From positions 1 to 64,000 of the forward strand of contig JBKCUK010000012.1 of assembly GCA_046318415.1 (NCBI GenBank): a stretch of DNA of 64,000 bases, in the 5' to 3' direction. Each line of letters begins with the position of its first letter. The first letter of the stretch is position 1. This DNA comes from JBKCUK01 sp046318415 (GTDB taxonomy: Bacteria > Pseudomonadota > Alphaproteobacteria > Caedimonadales > Caedimonadaceae). A program made the position numbers and the translations under genes. Shown one piece after another: positions 50,195-58,566 of this stretch. The notes beneath the pieces are model-generated. The model searched no databases and was not told the origin of the DNA. It saw nothing but the letters and a program-made list of their open reading frames with translations.

Positions 50195-51358
50195 CTAAAG
50201 ATCACGCAAAAGGTGTTGAAGCACCAGATTCAGGCGCTGACGGCCGGCGGGCGTTGCTGTGATGCGATCCTGGGTCAGGGTCAGATACCCCTCCTCAATC
50301 AAGTCCTTGACAGCACTTGAGGTGGTCAGCGCTTGCCATGCCTGAGGGGCAATAGTCTTAAGGCGTGCCGCTGGGACACCTTCCGCTAAGCGCAGCCCCA
50401 TCATAAGAATTTCAGTGACTTGCTGATCTTTGGTCACCGCGACACTTTCCTCTGTGCCGTGACCTTGGTCCTGTACCCGTGAAAGCCAGACCTCGGGGGC
50501 GCGGTGCCGGCGAATGATGCGCACATCCTCAGACCCAAAGTGCAGGCGACTATGGGCGCCTGGTCCAATGCCAAGGTAATCTTGCATGCGCCAATAAATC
50601 AGATTATGGCGGCTCTCTTGGCCAGGGCGCGCATGATTGGAAATCTCATAGGCCGGCAGCCCTGCTGCCTGGGCCAGTTCTTGGGTCAACTCAAACAGAT
50701 CACCGGCCAGCTGATCCTCAGGTAACCGAAGTTCGCCTCGCTGATAAAGGGTGGCAAAGGCGGTGCCAGGCTCGATGGTCAATTGATAAAGGGAGAGGTG
50801 CCCTGCTGACAGGTCCAGGGCTTGAGTCAGCTCTTCTCGCCAGGCCTCTAGGCTTTGGCCAGGTCGGGCGTAGATCAGATCAAACGACACGCGCGTAAAC
50901 ACCTGCTTTGCAGCTTCGAGAGCTTGAAGGGCCGTAGGGGCGTCGTGAAGGCGCCCCAGCATCTTAAGATCCGCATCATTGAGGGCTTGAATGCCAATGG
51001 AAAGCCGATTCACCCCTGCATCATGAAAAGCTTGAAACCTGGCGCGCTCTACCGTGCTGGGGTTGGCTTCCAGAGTCACTTCAAGATCACGGGTCGTCGG
51101 CCACAGGGTGCGTGCGCGCTCAATGAGGGCTGCTGTGATACGCGGCGGCATCAGCGAAGGCGTGCCTCCGCCAAAAAAGATGGATTGCAGCTCAAAGTCT
51201 TGGGGAAGCTCGGCCGCTGCGGTCTCAAGCTCACGCAGCATGGCCTCATGCCAATGGTCTTCGTCGATGCGCTCACGCACGTGACTATTAAAGTCACAAT
51301 AGGGGCACTTTTTCAGGCAAAAGGGCCAGTGGATGTAAAGACCGAAAGGTTTAGCCAT
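50195..51358 (-). CDS. hemW: Heme chaperone HemW (radical SAM, HemN-like)
   Basis: About 387 residues from the ATG at 51358, overlapping the rdgB end by 8 bases; an in-frame ATG at 51379 is possible. Radical SAM cluster motif in YIHWPFCLKKCPYCDFNSH (C-x3-C-x2-C), then FFGGGTPSLM, EANPSTVERARF and LYQLTIEPGTAF. HemW proteins resemble coproporphyrinogen III dehydrogenase but serve in heme delivery and lack the HemN-specific cysteine after the motif: here it reads CDF, as in HemW. It is downstream of rph and rdgB in one series. Confidence 0.92.
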   Translation of the reverse strand: MAKPFGLYIHWPFCLKKCPYCDFNSHVRERIDEDHWHEAMLRELETAAAELPQDFELQSIFFGGGTPSLMPPRITAALIERARTLWPTTRDLEVTLEANPSTVERARFQAFHDAGVNRLSIGIQALNDADLKMLGRLHDAPTALQALEAAKQVFTRVSFDLIYARPGQSLEAWREELTQALDLSAGHLSLYQLTIEPGTAFATLYQRGELRLPEDQLAGDLFELTQELAQAAGLPAYEISNHARPGQESRHNLIYWRMQDYLGIGPGAHSRLHFGSEDVRIIRRHRAPEVWLSRVQDQGHGTEESVAVTKDQQVTEILMMGLRLAEGVPAARLKTIAPQAWQALTTSSAVKDLIEEGYLTLTQDRITATPAGRQRLNLVLQHLLRDL

Positions 51359-51932
51359 GGTGCTTTTGCATAAAATCAAGAAACTGTCTCAGGGCACGGC
51401 CACGGTGGCTAAGGGCTTGCTTTTCTTCCCTTGTCATCTCGCCCAAGGTGCGCGTCTCACCATCGGGGACCATGATGGGGTCATAGCCAAAGCCATGGGT
51501 GCCCCGTGCCGGAAAGGTCAGGGTCAAATCCATGCGGCCCTCAAAAAGGTGCTCTTCGCCTGTAGGGGTTACCAGGGCAAGAACCGTCATGCAATGGGCA
51601 TCCTTGGATTGACCCTGCAGGGCTTGTTCTAAATGAGCAAAGACGCCTGCCTGTCCGCCATGTTCTTTCATGAACATTGAGGTGAAAATACCGGGGGCTC
51701 CATTGAGGGCGTCAATGCACAGGCCTGAATCGTCGGCTAACGTGGGAAGACCACTCAGCTTTGCTCCATGGTGGGCTTTGATGAGGGCGTTGTCGTGAAA
51801 GGTGCTGCCCGTTTCTTCGGCATCGATGATATTGAGGCTGCTCTGATCCACCAGCGAGATCCCAAGGGGCATGAGCATCTGGCGAATCTCACCAAGTTTT
51901 CCCTGGTTACTGGAGGCTAACAGCAGCTCCAT
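51351..51932 (-). CDS. rdgB: XTP/dITP diphosphatase (Ham1-like)
   Basis: 193 residues. It removes non-canonical purine triphosphates from the nucleotide pool. Signature: LLLASSNQGKLGEIRQML at the start, ETGSTFHDNALIKAHHGAKL, LADDSGLCIDALNGAPGIF, and GTHGFGYDPIMVPDG with SHRGRALRQFLDFM at the end. It starts 3 bases after rph, so rph-rdgB-hemW is one operon, a standard alphaproteobacterial arrangement. Confidence 0.96.
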   Translation of the reverse strand: MELLLASSNQGKLGEIRQMLMPLGISLVDQSSLNIIDAEETGSTFHDNALIKAHHGAKLSGLPTLADDSGLCIDALNGAPGIFTSMFMKEHGGQAGVFAHLEQALQGQSKDAHCMTVLALVTPTGEEHLFEGRMDLTLTFPARGTHGFGYDPIMVPDGETRTLGEMTREEKQALSHRGRALRQFLDFMQKHHG

Positions 51933-51935
51933 CTT

Positions 51936-52652
51936 CTATAGACCTAATGCTTGTTTTTGCAGGGCCACCAACTGGGCGGCACCTTGACGGGCGAGGGTCA
52001 GCAACTCGTGAAAGTGCGCTTCACTAAAAGGTGTGCGCTCGGCCGTTGCTTGAATTTCCACAAGACCGCCATTTCCCGTCATCACAAAGTTTGCATCGGT
52101 TTCTGCATTGGAATCTTCGGCATAATCCAGGTCTAAGACGGGGGTGTTCTCGAAAATGCCGCATGAAATGGCAGCCACGTGGTCCGTGATGGGAAGGCTG
52201 GTCAGTAAGCCGTCGCTCACCACCTTTTGCAGCGCTTGATGGAGGGCAACAAATGATCCTGTGATGGCGGCGGTGCGTGTGCCGCCGTCGGCCTGCAACA
52301 CATCACAATCGATGCGCACCTGGCGCTCGCCCAATGCTTTCAGGTCAACCACTGATCGAAGGGATCGTCCAATAAGGCGTTGAATTTCTTGGGTTCTTCC
52401 GGTTTGTTTACCCCTTGCCGCTTCACGATCCGTGCGTTGTTGGGTGGCCCTTGGCAGCATGCCATACTCGGCCGTGACCCAGCCCGAACCTGTGCCTTTG
52501 AGAAATCCAGGCACTTTTTCTTCAACTGTTGCGGTGCACAAAATATGTGTGTCCCCTGATTTAATGAGGCATGAGCCCTCGGCAAATTTTGCCACACCGA
52601 GGTTAAGTGTGGTAAAACGAAGTTCGTGGGCGGCTCGACCAGATGGACGCAT
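51936..52652 (-). CDS. rph: Ribonuclease PH
   Basis: 238 residues. It trims tRNA 3' ends using phosphate. Motifs: MRPSGRAAHELR at the start, GSCLIKSGDTHILCTATVEE, VTAEYGMLPRATQQRTDREA, IGRSLRSVVDLKALGERQVR and DCDVLQADGGTRTAAITG. Complete. Divergent from hrcA with a short shared promoter region (52653-52730), the usual rph-hrcA layout in alphaproteobacteria. Confidence 0.97.
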   Translation of the reverse strand: MRPSGRAAHELRFTTLNLGVAKFAEGSCLIKSGDTHILCTATVEEKVPGFLKGTGSGWVTAEYGMLPRATQQRTDREAARGKQTGRTQEIQRLIGRSLRSVVDLKALGERQVRIDCDVLQADGGTRTAAITGSFVALHQALQKVVSDGLLTSLPITDHVAAISCGIFENTPVLDLDYAEDSNAETDANFVMTGNGGLVEIQATAERTPFSEAHFHELLTLARQGAAQLVALQKQALGL

Positions 52653-52730
52653 CGGCGTGTTCCTTTATTGTGTAGAGAGTGTGCACGATATTATAGTTTG
52701 GGATTACACTATTTTTTAGGTGCAGGGGAA

Positions 52731-53777
52731 GTGATTTCTGAGATCAGGCTGGATGCCAGAACACAGCTCATCTTTGATCATCTGATGTCGGCTTTCTGCC
52801 GCAGTGGCGAGCCCGTGGGGTCACGGACACTGGCGGAAATGCTGCCGCTTGCCTTGTCTTCCGCCACCATTCGCAATGTCATGGCTGATTTGGAAGAAAT
52901 GGGACTGGTTTATGCGCCCCACACCTCGGCGGGTCGTCTTCCCACTGACCTGGGACTTCGCTTTTATGTGGATCACCTGATGCAAACACCGGCCCCGCCA
53001 CTGGATGCGGTTGTTCTCGATCAAATTGAGGCGCCCTTACAAGAGGTGAAAGCCAACACAGCCGGTTTATTTGAGCGCAGCGCCGCTTTACTGGCTGAGC
53101 TGTCTTGCTGTGCCGGTGTTGTCATCGTGCCTAAGGATGATGCGCCGATCCAGCATGTGGATTTTGTGCGCTTAAGCTTCGAGCGTATTCTCGTTGTGCT
53201 TGTGGCGCAGAATGGCGTGGTGCAAAACCGTTTGATCGAATTTCCCCAGGGAATCAGCGATAGTGTTTTGGAGGAGGTGCGTAACTTTCTCAATGCCCTT
53301 GCCCTGGGGCGCACGCTCCGCCAATTGGTGGCTGAGATTCAAAAGGATATCCAACACCGACGTCAGCTGGTGGATGAGCTCTCTTGGCAGGTGGCAATCC
53401 GTGCCCTCAACGTGTTGCAGCAGGGGCCGATGCCGGTTAACCTCATCCTCAAAGGGCAGGCCCATTTGGTGCAGTCCATTGGATCCACGGAAGACCTTGA
53501 GCGCCTAAGTTCGCTTTTTCTGGCACTAGAAGCTGCAGAAAATGCCTTAAAGATTCTTAATCTTGTTGAGGGAGCTGATGGGGTGCGCATCTTTATTGGT
53601 GCGGACTCAGAACTTTTTGGTATGGTTGGCAGATCGCTGATTTTAGCGCCGTCCACGTCACCCGAAGGATGTGTGGTAGGTGCGGTGGGTGTTATTGGGC
53701 CAACACATTTGAACTATGGTCGGCTGGCTTCTCTGGTGAATCAAAGCGCCAGGGTTTTAGGCCGCCTTTTGGGTTAG
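52731..53777 (+). CDS. hrcA: Heat-shock repressor HrcA
   Basis: About 348 residues from the GTG at 52731; the frame is open to 52626, but that part overlaps rph and reads as antisense. HrcA binds CIRCE elements upstream of groES-groEL and related genes and needs GroEL to be active. The N-terminal winged helix has GEPVGSRTLAEMLPLALSSA, then TIRNVMADLEEMGLVYAPHT, and the family's SAGRLPTDLGLRFYVDHLM. C-terminal VGVIGPTHLNYGRLASLVN is typical. I found no CIRCE sequence in this window. It is followed after 9 bases by grpE. Confidence 0.95.
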   Translation: MISEIRLDARTQLIFDHLMSAFCRSGEPVGSRTLAEMLPLALSSATIRNVMADLEEMGLVYAPHTSAGRLPTDLGLRFYVDHLMQTPAPPLDAVVLDQIEAPLQEVKANTAGLFERSAALLAELSCCAGVVIVPKDDAPIQHVDFVRLSFERILVVLVAQNGVVQNRLIEFPQGISDSVLEEVRNFLNALALGRTLRQLVAEIQKDIQHRRQLVDELSWQVAIRALNVLQQGPMPVNLILKGQAHLVQSIGSTEDLERLSSLFLALEAAENALKILNLVEGADGVRIFIGADSELFGMVGRSLILAPSTSPEGCVVGAVGVIGPTHLNYGRLASLVNQSARVLGRLLG

Positions 53778-53786
53778 GAGAGAGAG

Positions 53787-54404
53787 ATGACAACAGAACA
53801 TGATGAGCAGCACCACATAACCGATGGACAAGAATCTGCTAACAACGTGAAAAATGAGGCCGAGCAGGGTCAAGAAACGCCTGCATCGGGTGATCGTGTT
53901 GAAGAACTTGAAGCAGAAGTCGCGCGCTTAAAGGATCAATTGCTGCGCACGTTGGCTGAGGTGGAAAATGTCCGCAAACGGGCGACACGTGAGCGGGAAG
54001 AGGCGCAACGCTATGCTGGTGCGAATTTCGCAAGGGATATCTTGAACGTGGCCGATAACCTGGCCCGTGCTTTGGAAAGCGCCAGCCAAGTCGAAAATGA
54101 TACCGTTCAACAATTGGTTGAGGGCGTCAAGATGACCGAGCGGGAATTGCTGGCCGCGTTCGACAAGCAGGGTATTCGCAAGATGACCCCCCAAGGTGAG
54201 GCTTTTGACCACAATTATCACCAGGCCATGTTCGAGGTCGAATCGGCGAATGTGGCACCAGGCACCATTGTGCAAGTACTGCAGTCCGGATACGTCATGC
54301 ATGATCGCCTTTTGCGCCCAGCCATGGTTGCGGTTGCAAAGCAAGGCAGCGGGCCCGAGGCAGGTTTAAGCACCGATGGAAAAGAGGACGCTGACAACAG
54401 GTAA
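53787..54404 (+). CDS. grpE: Nucleotide exchange factor GrpE
   Basis: 205 residues. GrpE drives ADP release from DnaK. It has an acidic, disordered start (about 50 residues), a long coiled coil (VEELEAEVARLKDQLLRTLA, EVENVRKRATREREEAQRYA), then the head domain with NVADNLARALES, MTPQGEAFDHNYHQAMFEVE and GTIVQVLQSGYVMHDRLLRP. Ribosome site GGAGAGAG. Co-transcribed with hrcA, as usual. Confidence 0.96.
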   Translation: MTTEHDEQHHITDGQESANNVKNEAEQGQETPASGDRVEELEAEVARLKDQLLRTLAEVENVRKRATREREEAQRYAGANFARDILNVADNLARALESASQVENDTVQQLVEGVKMTERELLAAFDKQGIRKMTPQGEAFDHNYHQAMFEVESANVAPGTIVQVLQSGYVMHDRLLRPAMVAVAKQGSGPEAGLSTDGKEDADNR

Positions 54405-54467
54405 AGCTTGCAATTGCCTTCAAGGTTTTTTATAAGGCAATTAACTTCGACCATTTTGGAGACGATT

Positions 54468-54692
54468 ATGAAGAACGAAATTCATCCAGAGTATCACACC
54501 ATTAAGGTGATCATGACTGACGGCAGCTCCTTTGAGACCCGCACTACCTGGGGTAAGGAAGGCGACACCATGCGCCTGGATATTGATCCCATTTCCCACC
54601 CTGCTTGGACTGGCGTTCACCGCTTGGTTGACTCTGGCGGTCAGGTGTCTAAGTTCAACAGCCGTTTTGCTGGATTCGGTCTCAAGAAGTAA
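54468..54692 (+). CDS. rpmE: 50S ribosomal protein L31
   Basis: 74 residues from the ATG at 54468 (TTGGAGACG upstream). MKNEIHPEYHTIKVIMTDGS and HPAWTGVHRLVDSGGQVSKF identify L31. It has the alphaproteobacterial form with TRTTWGKEGDTMRLDIDP and no CxxC pairs, so it is the zinc-independent kind. It is followed on the other strand by the RcdA-like gene. Confidence 0.95.
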   Translation: MKNEIHPEYHTIKVIMTDGSSFETRTTWGKEGDTMRLDIDPISHPAWTGVHRLVDSGGQVSKFNSRFAGFGLKK

Positions 54693-54695
54693 ACC

Positions 54696-55118
54696 TCACG
54701 AGACATTCTTATGTTGGCGTGGCCGCCGCCTGCGGTCCGCCAATCTTGCCACGCGCATATAAAGCTTCAATGTCTGATCCAGTAAATCACAAACCGTTCC
54801 CGGTAACTGTTTTCTGTTAAATAAACCATTGTCTTCAAGGCAGACGGCATCTCGTGACAGCTGATACTGACTTGAGTTCGCATCCGCATACGTTATTTCA
54901 CCCTCGATCGCTGCTTTTTGGGCAAGAAGCCACGCCATTACTTGGGTCAGTCTTGCGGTGATGCGTGTCATCTCGCAGTGCAGGCGTAAGATAGTCTCAG
55001 GTTGCAGAGCCTGCGTGTCGCGATGGATGTGGTATTGACTGTACTTCCACGTACGATCGAGCAAATCCATGCATTCGGAAAACAAAGGATCAAAAAAAGT
55101 ATTTTTTCGAATCACCAT
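54696..55118 (-). CDS. RcdA/DUF1465-family protein
   Basis: 140 residues, all helical. The core CEMTRITARLTQVMAWLLAQ with KAAIEGEITY is characteristic of the DUF1465 family, whose Caulobacter member RcdA is an adaptor that helps ClpXP degrade CtrA. The usual N-terminal FDPLFSECMDLLDRTWKYS is present and the C-terminus is basic (LADRRRRPRQHKNVS). Slightly shorter than Caulobacter RcdA. A role in cell-cycle proteolysis is inferred from family and from the presence of CckA; ClpX and CpdR are not in this window. It converges on rpmE with only 3 bases between the stop codons. Confidence 0.75.
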   Translation of the reverse strand: MVIRKNTFFDPLFSECMDLLDRTWKYSQYHIHRDTQALQPETILRLHCEMTRITARLTQVMAWLLAQKAAIEGEITYADANSSQYQLSRDAVCLEDNGLFNRKQLPGTVCDLLDQTLKLYMRVARLADRRRRPRQHKNVS

Positions 55119-55319
55119 AACATTCTCCTATGGCATGACTTTGTTTTCTTTTTTTGTTCTGAATTTACTATCATCATTATTACATAAAACGGTTGATCGT
55201 GGTGTGACTATTGCAGGTTTTGGGGTTAAGTTCTTGACTTTAATTGGGATATTTAGTAATCTCAACTTAAGATTAGGTGCCGCTTGGGCTTGATCTGGGG
55301 CTGGCAAGACGGCAGCCCT

Positions 55320-55354
55320 TGTGTGTAACGCTTATTGCTCGATGGAGGATAAGA
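55320..55354 (+). promoter_or_regulatory. Possible ROSE-type RNA thermometer in the hsp20 leader
   Basis: TTGCTC (55335-55340) can pair with GGAGGA (55344-55349), the ribosome site, around a GATG loop. The pairs are C-G, T-A, C-G, then a G-G opposition, then T-A. A UYGCU strand facing the Shine-Dalgarno through a G-G mismatch is the hallmark of ROSE elements in small heat-shock gene leaders. The upstream GGGCTTGATCTGGGGCTGGCAAG region could form further hairpins, as ROSE leaders do. Inferred by hand folding only. Confidence 0.5.
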
Positions 55355-55813
55355 ATGCGTAGCTATGATTTGACCCCTTTGTTTCGTTCCAGTATCGGTT
55401 TCGACCGCCTCATGCGCATGATGGATGCCAGCATGCGGGCTGAGGAAACATCGTCCTATCCCCCCTATAATATTGAAAAAGTCAACGAACACACCTATCG
55501 CCTAACCATGGCCGTAGCAGGATTTAGTGAAGAGGATCTCACCATTACGGTGCAAGACAATACCTTGAGTATTTCTGGAAAAGCACGCATGGATGATGAA
55601 AAAATTCAATACCTCTACCGGGGTATTGCCGGGCGTGCATTTGAGCGGCAGTTCCAGCTGGCCGATTACATTAAAGTGGGTGAAGCAAGCCTGGAGAATG
55701 GATTATTGCGCATTGTGCTTGAGCGCGAGATTCCCGAGGCCATGAAACCTCGCACCATCATGATTCATGCTTCGCGGAGTCCAAAGGGCACCCTCATCGA
55801 ACAAAAAGGATAA
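55355..55813 (+). CDS. Small heat-shock protein, Hsp20/IbpA family
   Basis: 152 residues from the ATG at 55355 (GGAGGATAAGA upstream). It holds unfolding proteins for later refolding by DnaK and ClpB. Class A-type proteobacterial Hsp20: start MRSYDLTPLFRSSIGFDRLM, alpha-crystallin domain with YPPYNIEKVNEHTYRLTMAV, GFSEEDLTITVQDNTLSISG, YLYRGIAGRAFERQFQLADY and ASLENGLLRIVLEREIPE. The short C-terminal tail includes RTIMIH in place of the I-x-I motif. The leader carries a possible thermosensor. A bidirectional terminator follows. Confidence 0.95.
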   Translation: MRSYDLTPLFRSSIGFDRLMRMMDASMRAEETSSYPPYNIEKVNEHTYRLTMAVAGFSEEDLTITVQDNTLSISGKARMDDEKIQYLYRGIAGRAFERQFQLADYIKVGEASLENGLLRIVLEREIPEAMKPRTIMIHASRSPKGTLIEQKG

Positions 55814-55826
55814 CCTTGTTGAGCTA

Positions 55827-55859
55827 AAATATAGGCCAGACACTGTCTGGCCTATATTT
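55827..55859. terminator. Bidirectional terminator between converging genes
   Basis: A perfect 16-base inverted repeat, AAATATAGGCCAGACA / TGTCTGGCCTATATTT, with a single base between. A-runs and T-runs flank both sides, so it can stop the hsp20 transcript (plus) and the 55886 gene transcript (minus). Confidence 0.88.
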
Positions 55860-55885
55860 GTGTGTCCCTTGGCGTCCAGAGGTTT

Positions 55886-56644
55886 TCAGTTTCTACGCGC
55901 CATAATATTCTCGCATTCCAAGACCTCTCGATAGGGCTGTATGGAATGATCTGCTGGTCTTATCAGTTCTGATACCTTCGTGATGTAGAAAGCAACAGCA
56001 AAATTTTTCCTCATATTCGTTGTTTTTTCATCGATTTGGCAGGCCTCTAAAACCTTTGCCGACACCCGTCCGCGTTCGCCTTTTTTGAGAAGACCATCCC
56101 CTTTGGTGATCAGAAACGTAAACTGCCCTCCAATTGTAGGATCATTGGTCAGCTTGGCCTCAACGAAGTTTACCTTGATCCCTGTCGTCTGATGCGACGT
56201 GGTCACAACTGGTTTTGCTGGATTAATATCGACGCCAACGATGACCTTCGTATGGCCTGTTTCAACCACATGCTTATCGTCGGTAACGTGCGTTATCAAA
56301 ATTTCCTGATTCGTTTTTAACGGATGGCCTTGGATGATGGATTTTGGTAAGTAGAGCGTCTCGTGCGAAGCAAACTCATGTTTCCCACCCATATCTTGTT
56401 TGATGTAGACTTTATAGCCGTCACGATGCTCCTCAATCACCACACCTATGGCGTTGACTTGGTGATCAGCCGCGTTGGTTTGGGTAGGCCCTTGTTGATG
56501 TTGTTGTGTTTGGGGGTGGTTAGGATGGGCAGGCTCAAGGACCGTTGGTCCCGTGTGGCGGGGCTGAATCAAAACGGTGGCGTAACTGTTTTGATGGTAG
56601 AGCAGGGCGCCTAGGGTAAGCATAAATAATATTGCATATTTCAT
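55886..56644 (-). CDS. Secreted protein of unknown function, His/Gln-rich linker
   Basis: 252 residues with a signal peptide (YAILFMLTLGALLYHQNSYA). A low-complexity, Pro/His/Gln-rich stretch follows (about 28-60: PNHPQTQQHQQGPTQ), then beta-rich sequence with repeated VVIEEHRDGYKVYIKQDMGG and ILITHVTDDKHVVETGHTKV segments, and two late cysteines (LEACQIDE, LECENIM) that may pair. I do not recognise a domain. The gene is isolated, with an AT-rich upstream region, and shares a terminator with hsp20. Probably periplasmic or exported. Confidence 0.75.
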   Translation of the reverse strand: MKYAILFMLTLGALLYHQNSYATVLIQPRHTGPTVLEPAHPNHPQTQQHQQGPTQTNAADHQVNAIGVVIEEHRDGYKVYIKQDMGGKHEFASHETLYLPKSIIQGHPLKTNQEILITHVTDDKHVVETGHTKVIVGVDINPAKPVVTTSHQTTGIKVNFVEAKLTNDPTIGGQFTFLITKGDGLLKKGERGRVSAKVLEACQIDEKTTNMRKNFAVAFYITKVSELIRPADHSIQPYREVLECENIMARRN

Positions 56645-57006
56645 TGAAGTCTCCTGAATATTTTTGCGGGAGCACTGCTATGTTTAATTTGACAAATCAT
56701 TCTTTATAAAAAGTTAATAGAAATAATAATTCACACTATGTTTGAATTTATTTGTTTGCTGTATTATTGATAAAATTATTTACCAAATAATTATTTGAAA
56801 ATTTATGTGATATATCTTATTTAACTTCTTTAAAAGATCTTCTTTTGATATTTATCAAATGGGGGTGGCTCACCCGCTGAGGCGTTTTTTGCATGGGTGG
56901 CTACTTCTCTTAAGCAGTTAAAATACAAGTTTATTTCAACTTAACACTTAGACCGGATGGATGATGAACTAGGAAGTGATACCCATGTCCAGAAGAGCTG
57001 TCTCAG
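56645..57006. other. AT-rich divergent intergenic region
   Basis: 362 bases between two divergently transcribed secreted-protein genes; extremely AT-rich from about 56690 to 56860. It contains a perfect 14-base palindrome CAAATAATTATTTG (56784-56797), a possible operator, and a small GGGTG-GCT-CACCC hairpin near 56865. No gene is evident. Confidence 0.5.
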
Positions 57007-58383
57007 GTGACAAAAAGAATCCCCTTCCCCCCTATGGTGACGATTTTTTTGTATGTGCTGTCTGCGGCACTCTCTCCTGCCAGGTCAACGTCATCGAATG
57101 AAGGCGAGAAAGAGCTTTATGGCGGAAGGGAGGGACATCAAAGATTTCTTCTTAAATCCCAACGAATTCAATCAAGCTTAGCCAATCGTTTGCGCGTGCT
57201 GCGTGAGGATGTCAGCCTCCACAGTCCACAGACATTTCGTACTATCATCATGAAGCTTGCTCGCAAGCGCTACAAGCTCGCTCAAGCTGCCGCCAAGGGT
57301 ATGGAGGCCGAAGAAGGAGTGAGTGATTTTTTGATTCTGCGCGCTGAGGACCCAGAATTAGACTATACCATTACGCCCCTTTATCTTGCCCAATACGACG
57401 TCATTCGTGATCACTTCCACCAGGTGATTCATCACCATTTGAGCCAAAAAAAATCAGCAGATGCCAAAACTCCCCTTGATGCCTGGTTTCCCCTTAGCGC
57501 GGATTGCCGCTATCAGGTGCAATTTTTACGCCCCGAAGAATGGCCAATTTTACTCCTAAAAGAAGAATTGGAACGTTATACCCAGCTGTTGACCACACAA
57601 GAATCGCTGACCTCAGAAGATCTGCAGCTGGCCCGGCGCGTTCTCGAGAGCCAATACATGGCAGAGTTACTCGGCGATGGGGGAATTTGCCGTTGTGGAA
57701 ACCACTATTTCACCTATCAAAGAGCCGTCGTGAATCTCGTTCAGCAGGTGTTTGCAACAAAGATCGAGGACCTCAAGCAAAAAGGGATGCCCCTTTCTGG
57801 TTTGTCATCCATAAATCTGTTTTGCTGTCATCGGCCAGAATTATATCGTGAGCTCCATGATGCCGATGTGAACATCCCTAAAGCGATGCGTTTGGTGCGC
57901 ATTCATATCGAACAGAAACGAGAGGATGCGTTTGTTCCTGTCTTTAGTTTTGCGGGCGTAACGCCAAGTCTTGGCCACCTCAAGCAAAAACAACCCATAC
58001 CCCTGTTGTTGTGCCATCCGCCAAAGCTGTTGCTAAACCCATGGATGAACCGCTGTGAGCAGAATTTTTACGCCGCACTTGGTGCGGATTCCACCTCCCC
58101 CGTAGAGGTGGCAAGAGTCATTGCGCGGTTTCAAAACACGTGGGCCATCACCATGCCGTTTCGGCGGGGAAGTGCGGCCCTTGGGGAATGGCTGGCAGCC
58201 TCACTGTATGAGGCCCATGGGCTCACAGCCCAAGCCTCTTCTGAGGCACTGAGTGTGGATCACGCGTCATTCATTCACTGGGGCTGGGAGAATTTTTATG
58301 AGTTTTACATGAAAAATCACAGGATTCAGTCTTCTGATGGCCAGGATGCATCGGATAAAGCTGTTGAAATAGCGCACGAATAG
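57007..58383 (+). CDS. Large secreted orphan protein
   Basis: 458 residues from a GTG at 57007 (GAAGAG about 10 bases upstream), which gives a basic n-region; an ATG at 57034 is the alternative. Signal peptide through about FLYVLSAALSPARS. The mature part is soluble, with a helical first half (KLARKRYKLAQAAAKGMEAE), a cysteine-containing GGICRCGNHYFTYQRAVVNL, LFCCHRPELYRELHDAD, and near the C-terminus ITMPFRRGSAALGEWLAASL then YEAHGL, which looks like a conserved functional segment. I cannot assign a family. The signal peptide, size and isolated AT-rich setting make it a candidate host-interaction factor, by analogy only. Confidence 0.75.
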   Translation: MTKRIPFPPMVTIFLYVLSAALSPARSTSSNEGEKELYGGREGHQRFLLKSQRIQSSLANRLRVLREDVSLHSPQTFRTIIMKLARKRYKLAQAAAKGMEAEEGVSDFLILRAEDPELDYTITPLYLAQYDVIRDHFHQVIHHHLSQKKSADAKTPLDAWFPLSADCRYQVQFLRPEEWPILLLKEELERYTQLLTTQESLTSEDLQLARRVLESQYMAELLGDGGICRCGNHYFTYQRAVVNLVQQVFATKIEDLKQKGMPLSGLSSINLFCCHRPELYRELHDADVNIPKAMRLVRIHIEQKREDAFVPVFSFAGVTPSLGHLKQKQPIPLLLCHPPKLLLNPWMNRCEQNFYAALGADSTSPVEVARVIARFQNTWAITMPFRRGSAALGEWLAASLYEAHGLTAQASSEALSVDHASFIHWGWENFYEFYMKNHRIQSSDGQDASDKAVEIAHE

Positions 58384-58566
58384 TGCAAAAAAGACCGAAA
58401 AAAAAGCACTCCGCGAAAGCAGCGCGTATTCATGGTGGCATCAATCTGGTGCCAGATTGATCCTCGAGCGGAACAAAAAGGGTGAGAACCTTAATCACGA
58501 TGCTGGTCGATGAAGGAAAGCACCCAGTTCCATCTCAAAAAGTGATCGTGCCTGATCAACAATAAC

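Noticed and set aside
52653..52730. CIRCE operator upstream of hrcA
   Set aside because: No TTAGCACTC-N9-GAGTGCTAA-like inverted repeat is present in the rph-hrcA gap.
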